Below, in pieces: positions 46,401-57,229 of a stretch of DNA of 64,000 nucleotides. Location: assembly GCF_954871325.1 (NCBI RefSeq), contig NC_088775.1, positions 46,353,561-46,417,560 of the forward strand, given 5' to 3'. The notes beneath the pieces are model-generated. The model saw only the letters and a program-made list of their open reading frames with translations, was not told the DNA's origin and ran no database searches. The DNA comes from Gordionus sp. m RMFG-2023 (lineage: Eukaryota; Nematomorpha; Gordioida; Chordodea; Parachordodidae). The number at the start of each line of letters is the position of its first letter. Positions within the stretch are counted from its first letter, which is position 1. The translations under genes and the position numbers were made by a program.

Positions 46401-49001
46401 TAGTGTTGTAAAGTAACTAGTTACAATTACATTTTTGCTAAAAAATAACTTTAACTAGTTATATTTTAAAAATTGTAACTAATAACTGTAACTAGTTATA
46501 TTTTTGGAAATGTAACTGCTAAAAGTAACTAGTTACTTTTAAAAATATATATGTATAAATCTAAATACTATATTCCAGTAATTAATTTTAATTTTTAATA
46601 TGTTAATTTTAATTTTTAATATGTTTTTTTAAAAATAATATAACTATTTATTAAAATTATTATACTATCTCTATATTCTATGTAAAAATATATAATTAAA
46701 AGAAGAGAAATAAAATAAAATAATAGGTTTGGTCGGCGGGGTTTAATGACCCATGTATAGATATACATTTGGATCGACAAATTTTGATTGATATTCTTTA
46801 TCCTAGGTAGATGCCTTTTTTGGATCATCTTTGATTAAACGTAACCTTTGCCCTATTATTTTGAATAATTATAGGGCTTGGGGTCAAATGATCCACAGGT
46901 GTCTGAGACCTCCTGAACAAACAAAAGATTATTAAGGTGGTTATATTTATTTGTTTTTGCATTTTCAGCTTTGTGATAGAGTTAAAATAAAAATATCTGG
47001 GGAAACGACCTACACATGTATAATCCCAAGCGAGGGGTATACATTGGTTCCACGGGACTAGAGTCATTCCATCAGGGCTGAAGCCAAAGGGTTCCAGTGT
47101 AGAAATAATATTTGCGGATTTCAAGATTTTGATATCGAATTGATGGCATAGTGCCTGGATAATTTGCCTTAATGACAGTATGGGGGGGGGGTGTCTAAGG
47201 CTATCGATATGAGTTTCACAAGGGACACATGATATCGGCGTTACGATTTCACAAAACGAAGACCTATAGCTATTCTAAGTGCTTCGTTGGTTAATAAACA
47301 AGCCTAAATTAGAACTAGGTATAGTTTCTAACCATTCGTAGCCAGAGTGGCATATGGCTGAAGCTGGAATTATTTGATCTAGCAAAAGAGTCGTATTGTT
47401 GTCATTCTGTATATTCGGGGTTGCGTTTAAGGGGAGAAAGAGCGATGGAGATTTTCTTTGAACAGCTTTGATATGTAAGTATTCAATGCAATGCTGTATC
47501 AATGGTAAATTCCAGTCTCTTTGTCTTAAATTTGGATAAGAGCGGCTTGGAGAATCTTTGCTCCAGAGGTTTAATGTTGCCATATGATGTGGATTCGATA
47601 ATATCCAAATCTCCAAGTGTGTAAGGAAATTTAACAACTGATAATAAAAAGGCTGAAATGCTTAAAGATATGGGTAAATGGAACCTATACCACTAGCTTT
47701 GGTAGAAGGGCAGCTTGCATACTGAAGAGTGAAGAGAATTCAATATTTAAAATAGATTCGAGAATATTTTTTATAATGAACCTCAAAATAATATTTCAAG
47801 GGACATGAAAATTGTTGATGAACGAAAGACATGTAAAATTTTAGAAATGAATAAAAAATATTTGAATAAATAAAAAGCCTGATGAGCAGGTAAATGTTTT
47901 AAAATATTTTTCATTCTATTGAATTTGACAAAAAATTCATCTCTGAAATGAAATATAGCACTTTCACCTCCAATGGGTGAACCTAGCTGGGTAAAGCTAG
48001 TTTTGTCCACTACAATAAAATATCCAGGTGGGCAGTCCGATTCAAGGAAAATAATTATTTATAAAATTTATTAATTTAAAAGATATGCAACAATAATATA
48101 ATTTCCCGTCCAAATAGATTTTCTTTTCTTAAATTGTTCCATTGCTTTAATAAACAAACCTATTTAATATTATATTTCTTTACCTATTTAGCACAATTCC
48201 ATATTTTTTGCCCTCAAGTTGCTGGTAATATTTATGGAATTACATATAAATGTATTTTTTTTTAAATTTTACTAAATTAGATCATAGAACTTAATAAGGA
48301 ACGACAAAGACTTAAAGTTAAATATTTTTTGAATAAACTACTAAATTAGCAATCATTACTTACTAATAAGAAAAATTTTCAGACGCGGCCCGAATTTTTT
48401 ATAAATATTTTATATTTATTGATTTTTATGGCTAGTTTATAATAGTTATTATACCTTTGTTCCAGTGATATGTTTTTATATTACCATTTATATTTTTATT
48501 TTCTTTATTCAATTAGAAGTGATGTGTTTTTTTTTCTCATTATCATGTATATCTTTTTTTCTTCCTTTGTTCACGTACCTAGCTTGTTGATTTCATCCTC
48601 AAAACTGGTTCTAGTCAGTTTTCGAGATGAGTCTGGATTATTAACATTCTTTTTTTTATTATTTTAATTTATCTATATAAAGACCAAGAAAAATGAAATT
48701 CGGGATTGTGAAATTTATATACATTTTTTTGTTTGATTAATTATTGGATGAGTTTGATTTTTTTTTTACCTTGGCTTTGTAACTTCGACTTTAATAAACT
48801 TTGAAAATATTATTTCCACTACGTTGTCCGAGTGATTCCATGACAAAATCGATAAAACCCGGCCCCCTGGATCCCGACATTGACCATCCCGGACCCCCGA
48901 TAACGGACTGTATTTTTCCCAATCTGCCGGGGGGACCCATCGGTCCAAACTCAACATAACTAGTAACTAGTTATATTTCAAAGTAACCTTTAACAACAAT
49001 A
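46401..49001. mobile_element. hAT frame with exact 8-bp duplication, holding LINE C
   Basis: The left end TAGTGTTGTAAAGTAACTAG and the right end (complement TATTGTTGTTAAAGGTTAC) are flanked by identical AAAATTAC (46393-46400 and 49002-49009). Both ends carry repeated AACTAGTTA motifs. Much of the inside is LINE C (46740-48010). The part 48010-48950 is AT-rich with a GC-rich patch at 48860-48950 and no frame I recognise. There is no transposase, so the element was mobilised in trans. Confidence 0.88.
46740..48010 (-). mobile_element. LINE C, 5'-truncated, minus strand
   Basis: On the minus strand 47783-48010 carries LGSPIGGESAIFHF from the late RT region. 47275-47637 carries a thumb-like region ending SGYEWLETIPSSNLG, the same signature as in LINE A. 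46960-47124 carries TLEPFGFSPDGMTLVPW, then LAWDYTCVGRF, the PD and WD motifs of the restriction-like endonuclease. The segment with the finger is degraded and the YxDD part is missing. A G-run lies at 47181-47190. Only the 3' half remains and it is broken. Confidence 0.8.
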
Positions 49002-49009
49002 AAAATTAC

Positions 49010-50211
49010 ATATTTACTTATAAAAGATTGTAATATTTGGCATAAGCAAAATATAAGAATTAACGAAGATATTGAAAAAAAATTCAAGTTATAGCAGAGC
49101 CTAAAATATCGATATCTGCAAGTTTCTGACACAAACTCATTATAAATCCAAATTTTTAAAAAATTGTTAAAAAGGGTAAATTATGTTGCCTACAAGAAAA
49201 TATGAGGATAACAAAGATATCTGTAAATCTATTTAGATTTAGTTAAATTTCTCGAGTGTTCTTTAAGATTAAATCATGTTATATATTTTGGTTAGAGTTT
49301 TAATAAATCGCTTTTTTTTATAAATAATTTAATATACAGATTATTTGAATTAGAACTTAAATTAGGTTAAAAAAATCAGTAACTTAAATATTTTAAGTTA
49401 AAATCTATAATCTTTGTGAAGATATTTTCATAGCACACAAAGTTTTAAAAAATCGCTTGAATTTAAGTTATAAAAAAAAAAAAATTAAAATTCTGGACCT
49501 TAATTAAGGTTCAAGAATTCTAAACTATTTAGCGGAAATTTCAATAATACGAACTTAATCGAAAATCGAATTTCTAAGAAGTCCGAAACCGCCCCGTGTC
49601 CAATGATTGCCCATAAATCGGTCTCTGTTTAGTGTGTTCTTAAAATGTCCAAGCAAACAATTTTAAATTTCTGAAGGCGAATTCGGGTCCAAAACCCTGA
49701 AAAAAAATCTTATTCATCAAAATTATGCTTTCACAAATTGTGAAAATATATTTCAATTTTAATTAATGATTTTGAATATTAATTCACAAAAACGGGTGGT
49801 GTGTGTAATGACAAATAGAACGGTTCAAAATTATAAAATAAAAAATAATTAACGATCAAACCAAATTATTTCCTAAATAAATCGATAATTTGAATTAAAC
49901 ACTATAAGCATTTAACCACTATACAAAAAAATATTTCTTCAAATCCATATTTATTTAATCAATAACTTGGGTGAGATAATTTTAATACAATTCAACTAGA
50001 AATTAAATTCTTTTTTTCTCTATAAGTGGACTTTATTTTAAAATAAATAAAATTGTAATAAAGATAGAGCATTTATGTGTAAATATTTTCAATTTTTAAA
50101 GAAATGAAAGAAAAAATAAATCTTAATTAGCTAGGGAATCGCGAGAAAATACAATTAATTAACATCACCTTCCATAAATTAAAAAAAAAAATCGGCCTTG
50201 CTGGAAATGTA
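49010..50211. other. AT-rich stretch without recognised features
   Basis: No motif or terminus was recognised. A slightly GC-richer patch at 49560-49700 has no convincing frame on either strand. This DNA may lie in the 5' part of CACNB or between genes; I cannot tell. Confidence 0.4.
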
Positions 50212-50219
50212 ATAAGAGC

Positions 50220-50516
50220 TAGAAATTATCTGTCCGCCAGACCCGGTCACAATTTATTTAAATATAAAATTTAATTTTTTTATACTAAAAAAAAATATTC
50301 TACAAATAAAAAATATTAGCTCTTGTTTCTTGCATGAATTTTAAAATATGTCTATTTATTTGACAAATTGAAATAGTATCATATTTAAAAATTTAATACC
50401 TGACCCGAAATTTTTTTAAAAATATCAGGTCCGACTCAACCCGAACTAAAGTTATTTTTAAAAAATAGACCTAGCCAGGCTCGAAACCCGTTCTGGCAGG
50501 GATTTGCAGATCTCTA
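50220..50516. mobile_element. CAGAG/GGGCC-family hAT MITE with exact 8-bp duplication
   Basis: It starts TAGAAATTATCTGTCCGCC and ends with the complement of TAGAGATCTGCAAATCCC, between identical ATAAGAGC copies (50212-50219 and 50517-50524). Inside are GACCCGG, CTGACCCG and GGTCCGACTC blocks separated by A/T runs. It has no coding DNA. The length is 297 bp. Confidence 0.88.
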
Positions 50517-50800
50517 ATAAGAGCTTCTATATATATATATTTAAAAAATAGTGCTAAATAATTAGGTATTTTTTTAATTTTATATTCTAAAATTGTGATC
50601 AAATTACTATATAAGAATTCATGCAAAAAATAGCTGCATGATAAAGCATACACTTTTTGATCTGGTTTGACCCCTAACTAGACTTTTAATTCGTTATAAT
50701 TCAGAGGATTATTAAAACAATTTATTTATAGTCCCAGTCCGAGTTTTATATTTTCAGACACGTCTGTATTTTTTTTATAAAACTTTCGTAAAAAATAACA

Positions 50801-51623
50801 GTGAAAACTGGGGTAAAACGATTGGTATTTTTCTTTTTTACTATAAAATTTTAGAACAAAAAATTTATATATATAGCCAGATCTCTCAGCTACAAAATAA
50901 AAAATGTGTTTTACCTATAATATTTAGGGTTAGGAGATGTGATTAATTATATGAAGTGCCATTTTTTCCCAATACCTAGGCTAAAATTTTTAAGCAATAT
51001 GGTAAAAGTAGTTAAAATAAAATTGAACATAACTATTGAACAAAATTTACAATTTTGACATCTATTTATCACTTTTAAGTATAAACTAATCAATACAATA
51101 CGAGGATGTAAAAGAATTTATCAAATCCATTTTAGGCGCATCGTACCCTTTTGCTATTATTTTTAAATTCCAAATAACATACAAACTATTCATTAATGTT
51201 CCTTTTTTCAAATATTTTTTTATATATTGTAGACGTTAATATTTAAAAATATCTTTTTACAGTTTTAATCAGACGGAGAATTTTAACCGTTTACCACAAG
51301 TAAATATATTATAAACTATTATTGCGTGATAGTGAAACTATCAACTTGAGATAAATTATATTTTTATAGTCTAGTGTTTTAAGGAACATGTATATAAATT
51401 TTAAAATGAACCTTAATATATATTTTGTTAAAAACAAAATCTAGTGAATGATTTTTATAATTTTTGGGCAAAAAGATTTTTTGTCAAAATATGTGAAACC
51501 AGGAAAGTATTTCAAAAAAAAACATAGTTAAGAACTTAGATATAAAAATACATATCTTTACACCAAAAAAAAGTTATTCGCGTTAACAGAGTTACTCCAT
51601 TAATCGTTTTACCCGGTCTCCCC
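50801..51623. mobile_element. Second GGGGAGACC-type TIR element, about 0.8 kb
   Basis: The right end is the complement of GGGGAGACCGGGTAAAACG followed by ATTAATGG. The left end reads GAAAACTGGGGTAAAACGAT. The shared GGGTAAAACGATT core is in inverted orientation. The ends resemble those of 26717-28425 (GGGGAGACC then a G-run). No coding sequence is present. Flanks are TAACA at the left and TTAGG at the right, so the target duplication is unresolved. Confidence 0.65.
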
Positions 51624-52023
51624 TTAGGCCCAGTTTATAAAATATTTTTTTAAGGTCCGGTTATATAAAAAAAATTGGCTCCTGGTTTTAAAAAGTATAC
51701 CAATTCGAAATTTTAAGTTTAGTTTTTCGGCGAATTTAAAATAATTTAATATCTAATAACTTTTAAAATTATCTTCTTTGTTTAAAATGAACATTATTTT
51801 TCTATTATTGCCAAAGAAAAAGAGCATTGTCCATTTTTGGCGAAATATCTTTTATTAATGTTTGATTAGCTAAAAATAAAAATTAATTAGTTTCTAAAAT
51901 AATATATTATATTTACTAGTTTAGCAGAATATATAAGGATAAAATATGATGTGGTTGGTATTTTTTAATATTTTATCAAAATTTAATAATCTATATAAAA
52001 ATTGTACAGTAATATTATAGGAC

Positions 52024-53283
52024 TGTTGCAGAATACTTAAAAAATACATTATAATTTTTAAAAATTTGTTATTTTGATTTTAATTTTTTCTTTATTCCGA
52101 TTTTCTACATTATTCCTTTAAAATATATAAATTATATTTTTATAAATTTACCTGGTTGTCATCGATAATCAATCTTCAAATATTGATGCATCTTATAATA
52201 ATTTAAAAAGTCATGGAATAGTAAATTCATTAAGAATTCATGTTACATTATGAACGATTTCGTGTCTTGTATTTGGAAGGGGATTGATTGACCTATATTT
52301 GTTTTTTATTATTCCAAAGAAATTTTCTAATGGGTTAAGCTGCGGTGAATAGGATGATAAATATTTTATTCGCATTTTAAAGCTATCAATGAGATGGCTT
52401 TTATGGATCGATGCATTGTCCATAACAATATCCGCATCACTTGGTATGGTATTAATAAGTTTTATCATATAACCTAGAAATAATAAACTATTATAAAGTC
52501 CTATGTTGCGATAAACTATCACACCTTCGATTCCAATAGTACATAATATACTTATATTTTTACCAGAGATCTGAAGGTCCGGTCCTAAGCCCGACCGGGC
52601 GGCCTATTTTAATTTTTTTAAATATAACAGGACCAGGCCTGAAATTTTTTTTTAAAAAAATATCATATTTGTCATGCTATAAGAATCAAAAATAAATAAA
52701 ATATATTTTAAAAAAATTCGGACCGGGCCTGAAAATATATTTAAAAAAACATCCCGAACCGGGCCGGGCTAAAAAATATTTTTAAAAAAAAATCCGGGCC
52801 GGGTCGTACAAATGGTACCTCTGCAGTTCTCTGATTTTTACCCTTAAATGGTGGGACTTTCACGGTTGCCGTAACGTTATATGGTGCGCAGGCTCGTCTA
52901 AGAAATATTCTTTCTTTGCCTATATTCAATGTTTTTATACAATAAATTTGGCGTATGCGTATATTGATAGCGCCAGGGGTGTTTATCAGGTTTTTTTCCT
53001 GACGTTATTTGTACCATCCCATTTTTTTAACTATATTTTCTTATAGTTCCTTCATATAATAAGATGCATCAATATTTGAGTTTGGTTAACGAGGACAACC
53101 AATGAATTAAGGTAAATTTATAAAAATATAATTTATATTGAAATATATTTTAAGGGAATATGTAGAAAATCGGAATAAAGAAAAAACGAAAATCAAAATA
53201 TCAAATTTTTTAAAATTATAATGTATTTTTTTACTGTTATATATTATATATGGATAGTCATTTATTTTTAAAGTATTCTGCAA
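52024..53283 (-). mobile_element. Tc1/mariner-like (IS630 group) transposon with long TIRs
   Basis: Inverted repeats of about 190 bp flank the element: TTGCAGAATACTT at 52026 against AAGTATTCTGCAA at 53271-53283, then shared ATAATGTATTTTTT and AGATGCATCAATATTTGA blocks. The minus-strand frame 52238-52522 is the C-terminal half of a DDE transposase: DADIVMDNASIHKS with the middle Asp, and YSPQLNPLENFFGIIKNKY with the last acidic residue (Glu of PLEN). The upstream half lies at 52840-53110, beyond a MITE at 52564-52833, and continues with RRACAPYNVTATVKVPPFKG. The N-terminal DNA-binding part was not recognised. The right arm has about 44 extra bases. Confidence 0.82.
52564..52833. mobile_element. 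CAGAG/GGGCC hAT MITE inserted in the Tc1/mariner gene
   Basis: A 270-bp unit starts CAGAGATCTGAAGGTCCGG and ends with the complement of CAGAGAACTGCAGAGGTACC. Identical ATTTTTAC copies flank it (52556-52563 and 52834-52841). The interior is a ladder of CCGGGCC blocks separated by A/T runs. It splits the transposase frame after KVPPFKG. Removing the unit and one duplication copy leaves the neighbouring transposase frame in register, which confirms the boundaries. Confidence 0.92.
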
Positions 53284-53490
53284 AAATATAAATACGCATT
53301 GTTTTAGGTTTTTAATGTTTTATTACAAATATACTATTTTATCCTATAATTGGATTTGATTATTATGTTTATAATTCTTTAAATGGTAAAAATTTCTTTC
53401 TTCCTTATAGTTTGTGTAATTTTTGACTAAAAATTATAAATTAGTCTCCTAAATTAATAACTATTTAATTTACCTAATATAGCAGAGTAA

Positions 53491-55497
53491 TAGTGCGCAC
53501 AAATTGAACGTTGCAACGCAGCGTTTTAAAACGCAAACAATGCATTTTAAATGCATTCGTTCAAATTGAGAACATTTCCATTTTTCATTTTAAATTATTT
53601 TTTAAAAGACAAACTTGCTTGCGTTTTTCAAAACTTTTTAAATTTTGAAGTGATAAAATTCTTCTAAATTGTAAGAATAATAATTATTAATTGATATAAT
53701 AATATTTTTAAGATATGGAACGATGAAATAAGCAAAAGATTTGGAGAAATCCTGGACTGCCATAAAAAAAGTTTCATTGTTATGGAACATTTATCAGTTA
53801 TTGTTTCCAGGTATAAATATATAAGAATGTTAAATATAATTAGATTAGCATTGGAATTGACAAAATTCAAGGATAAGCTGAATAAGGAGAAAATAGGAAA
53901 TCCTACTTATTATTTTATTGGTAAGTTGATAATAACTACTTAAAAAATAAAGAGTAGGGCTGTGCCAACCCTCAAATTTTGTTCTGATATTACTACAAAG
54001 CCTATACAATACTGATCCAAAATTTATTTTGATTTAATCCCAAATATTTTACTATTCATAAAAAATTATAAGTGTATTTTGTTTCTTTATTCTCAAAAAG
54101 TTAATTTTAAAATATTTGAAATGTTAATTTTCATGTGAAACCTAAAGTACTAAATGCTAATAGGTTAATAAATTTTGGAAGAAAAGCCATCTGGGATGCA
54201 GTAAAGCTAATTTTTATATTTATATTTTATTTAGACTTTTTATGAATAGCCTTGTAGAGTCTAGACAACCAAATGCTGTTTAAAACTGAGGTTTTAAAAT
54301 TTCTACACTATCTGAAGACAAATGGTACCTTACCAACACTTACAAATGAATCTGCATTGACATATTTAATAGCATTATATAAATTATTTATTTATTATAA
54401 AAATATATTATATATTTTATATTAATTTTTATATTGAAATTAGATTCTTTTAATAAAATTTTTATATATTATATTTGTCTCTATTTTCATATTTCAATTT
54501 AATTTTTCTTAACATTCAAATTATATTAGTGTTCAAATTAACATTTAATAGAAATTAAGGGATATATCAAATAAATTTTACTTAATATTCAATTAATTTA
54601 GTTATATCATTTAATTACTATGGTTGATATTGAAAAACTATTTATAGAACCAACAAATAAATCTCATTTAGATATAGTTTTTACACTATAAAATAATTAA
54701 ATTATTCTTAAATTCTATGAAAATTTTAATTGTATCAAAGAGAATACAATTAATATAATTTTAAGTTTGAGGTTCATTCCCCAAGCTTTAAAATAGCTCA
54801 ATGGGCTACATCTAGATTAGTTTCCAAATTAACATGCAATGGAAATTAAGGGATATATCAAATAAATTTTACTTAATATTCAATTAATTTAGTTATATCA
54901 TTTAATTACTATGGTTGATATTGAAAAACTATTTATAGAAACAACAGATAAATCTCATTTAGACATAGTTTTTACACTATAAAATAATTAAATTATTCTT
55001 AAATTCTATGAAAATTTTAATTGTATCAAAGAGAATACATAATATTATTTTAAGTTTGAGGTTCATTCCCCAAGCTTTAAAATAACTCAATGGGCTAAAT
55101 CTAGAATCATGTCCAAATTAACATGCAAGAAATTAATGGATATATCAATTAAATTTTTCTTAATATTCAATTTATTTATATCATTTAATAACATAATGTC
55201 TATAAAAATTAAATATGTAAACATAATTTAATATAAAATATTTTCAAAAATAAATTTTATACAATAATAAATATTTAATAATTTATAAAATTTGTCTCTA
55301 AGAATTTTTGATTCTATTGAATAAGATTTATTTTCCCTGCTAGGTAAGAAAGGTCTTGTAGTGATTATTTGTTTTAAATTTATATGCTTATTATTGAAAA
55401 AAGAAAACTTAACGCATCAATTTAAACATGGCTGCGTTTACGTTTTTTTATATGCGTTTTGAAACGCTGCGTTGCAAAGTTCAATTTGTGCGCACTA
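53491..55497. mobile_element. 2-kb TIR element, TAGTGCGCAC ends, with internal tandem repeats
   Basis: The left end TAGTGCGCACAAATTGAAC and the complement of the right end agree for about 45 bases (next blocks TTGCAACGCAGCGTTT and AAAACGCA). TAA occurs on both outer sides. Without an 8-bp match I cannot choose between hAT and Harbinger. No transposase frame is seen. A tandem array fills 54534-55190. Confidence 0.75.
54534..55190. repeat. 290-bp tandem repeat, about 2.3 copies
   Basis: Units start at CAAATTAAC positions 54534, 54825 and 55114. The first two are nearly identical over their length (shared CTATGGTTGATATTGAAAAA and GAGGTTCATTCCCCAAGC); the third is partial. The high identity suggests recent duplication. 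Confidence 0.85.
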
Positions 55498-55500
55498 TAA

Positions 55501-55860
55501 GGCCATTTCCAGACATAACTTTTTTCAAAGCGGTTTTTGGGTATTGTTACCAGCAATCAATTTTTTCCAAAAAAATGCTAACTTCTAGATTTAATTTTTA
55601 TTATATAACATAATATTTCTGAAAAAAAAAATCCGGAGCCACATTTCAAAACGCCATTTAATCGTTATTAAAATCAAACTAGCTTGTTTTCTATTTAAGA
55701 TTAAAAAAATGGAATCTAGATTGATTTTTTTTTAAAAAATATTACATTATATAAAAAAAAATAATTCTAGAATTTAACATATTTTTTTTGGAAATAAAAA
55801 AAAAATTGCTGGTAATATTACCCAAAAACCGCTTTGAAAAAACGTTTTTTCAGGATGGCC
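55501..55860. mobile_element. Harbinger-type (Tourist-like) MITE with TAA duplication
   Basis: The ends GGCCATTTCCAGA and the complement of GGCCATCCTGAAAAAACG continue into a strongly conserved inverted block, TTTTTTCAAAGCGGTTTTTG then GGGTA and TTACCAGCAAT. TAA lies on both sides (55498-55500 and 55861-55863). A 3-bp TAA duplication with GGCC-type ends is the PIF/Harbinger pattern. It abuts the right end of the element at 53491-55497. The length is 360 bp and nothing is coded. Confidence 0.85.
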
Positions 55861-56079
55861 TAAGTAAAAATTAAAATGGTGAAATTTGACTAAATAAAAA
55901 TTATTAAAAAACTACCTTTCTTTTTCAAATTTGCACATCTATATTTCAATATTAAAAAAATTAGAATAAGATAAATTTTGATTACAAATATTTAAAATAT
56001 ACAATATTTATGTTAATGTTAAAATACAAATCCAAAATTAAAATAATTAAAATGAAATAGCGTAAGATGAGAAGAACGA

Positions 56080-57010
56080 GGAAAGAAAAGTCTAGCGAAT
56101 ATCTGCGGAGAGAAAACTGCCATTGAAACATTGGTAATTTGCTTTAAGAATTCTATGGCCAGCTTCTGTCTGAAAAGAAACTTTCACGAGGATCGCCAGT
56201 AAGCTTGCAGATGTGAGATCCCAAATTCTTGAGCTTATCAAAGGAAGTTAAGGTTATTGATATTATTGAAATAAAGATGTGATCTTCTAAAATTTACGAA
56301 TATTGGAAAATTTTAAGCTCTTCTTTTTGCTCAAGTACGTTTTGAGTTTGGTTGGATAGAGCATCTATACAAGAATAGTTCGAAACGAGAAATTTGTCCC
56401 GTTTCCATGAGATCAGGATGATTCCGTGAGGCCGCTTTCCATAGCATCTAAAATGTCTTGATGGTTCAAGTATTGCAGGTTTGGGCGGATTTTAAAGTTT
56501 GGATCAAGAAAGCAGTTGTGCCTGAGGATTCGGCCTATACACGATCTTCAGTGTAAATTGTATTTTCCTCTGATGTCTATAGGAGTTCTGCAGCCAGAGC
56601 AGATGTGAGAAAAGGTTATCGTACAATTAAGGCGGATTTCAATAGCGTGAGTAAGCTAATTATTGGTAGGTTGGGGCTGAAGATTTTCAAAAGGAATAAC
56701 TTCCAAAAATTAGTACCCGGATCCATTAATTAAAGAGGTGAAGAAACAGTCGGTTGGTAGCATGCTAGACAATAGAGATTCAACGCAGCGAACTACAATT
56801 GGTGTATTCCAATCCTTCTGTCTGTTGGATTCAGACGGTGGGACATCAACAACACGCGTCTTCGAAAACAAGAGAGCATCATAAAAAAAAGTCATTATTT
56901 AGAGGTGTGGGAAATGATTGTGGGTTTAAAGAGTAGGCTCGAAATAAAGGCAGCGAAACAAGATCAGTAGGAGATCCAATCCCCAAACCACCATTTGGTG
57001 AGTAATAAAA
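56080..57010 (-). mobile_element. LINE D copy 2, 3' part, minus strand
   Basis: On the minus strand it opens with PNGGLGIGSPTDLVSLP (end of RT). Next come RQKDWNTPIVVRCVESL at 56710-56895, a finger HICSGCRTP near 56590 with following HN residues, then an endonuclease-like PHGIILISWKRDK (the expected PDG is PHG here) and FLVSNYSC. The tail contains GDPRESF. Several stops break it. It lies directly downstream of copy 1 in the same orientation. Confidence 0.75.
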
Positions 57011-57229
57011 CTTGAGCCCTTGCTGTTTCATTGAATTTTGGGTTCAAGATATTTTAGGTTCAAGATATTTTAGGTTAAATTTAATTCCTTTTCCTAAATT
57101 TTAAGAGGGATAATGGTTTTGAAATTTAAACATGAGAAGTGAATAAATGAGATATATCATTCTATGATACAATTTTTAAATATATTATATATTTTTTATT
57201 ATATTATCCTTTATTAATTCGAACAAAGC

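Noticed and set aside
48766-48957. 63-codon minus-strand frame in a GC-rich patch
   Set aside because: No recognisable motif. It overlaps the subterminal part of the hAT frame ending at 49001, so the GC patch is more likely element sequence.
52741-52929. Frame reading into the GGGCC ladder
   Set aside because: It fuses transposase codons with MITE interior. The MITE part is not coding.
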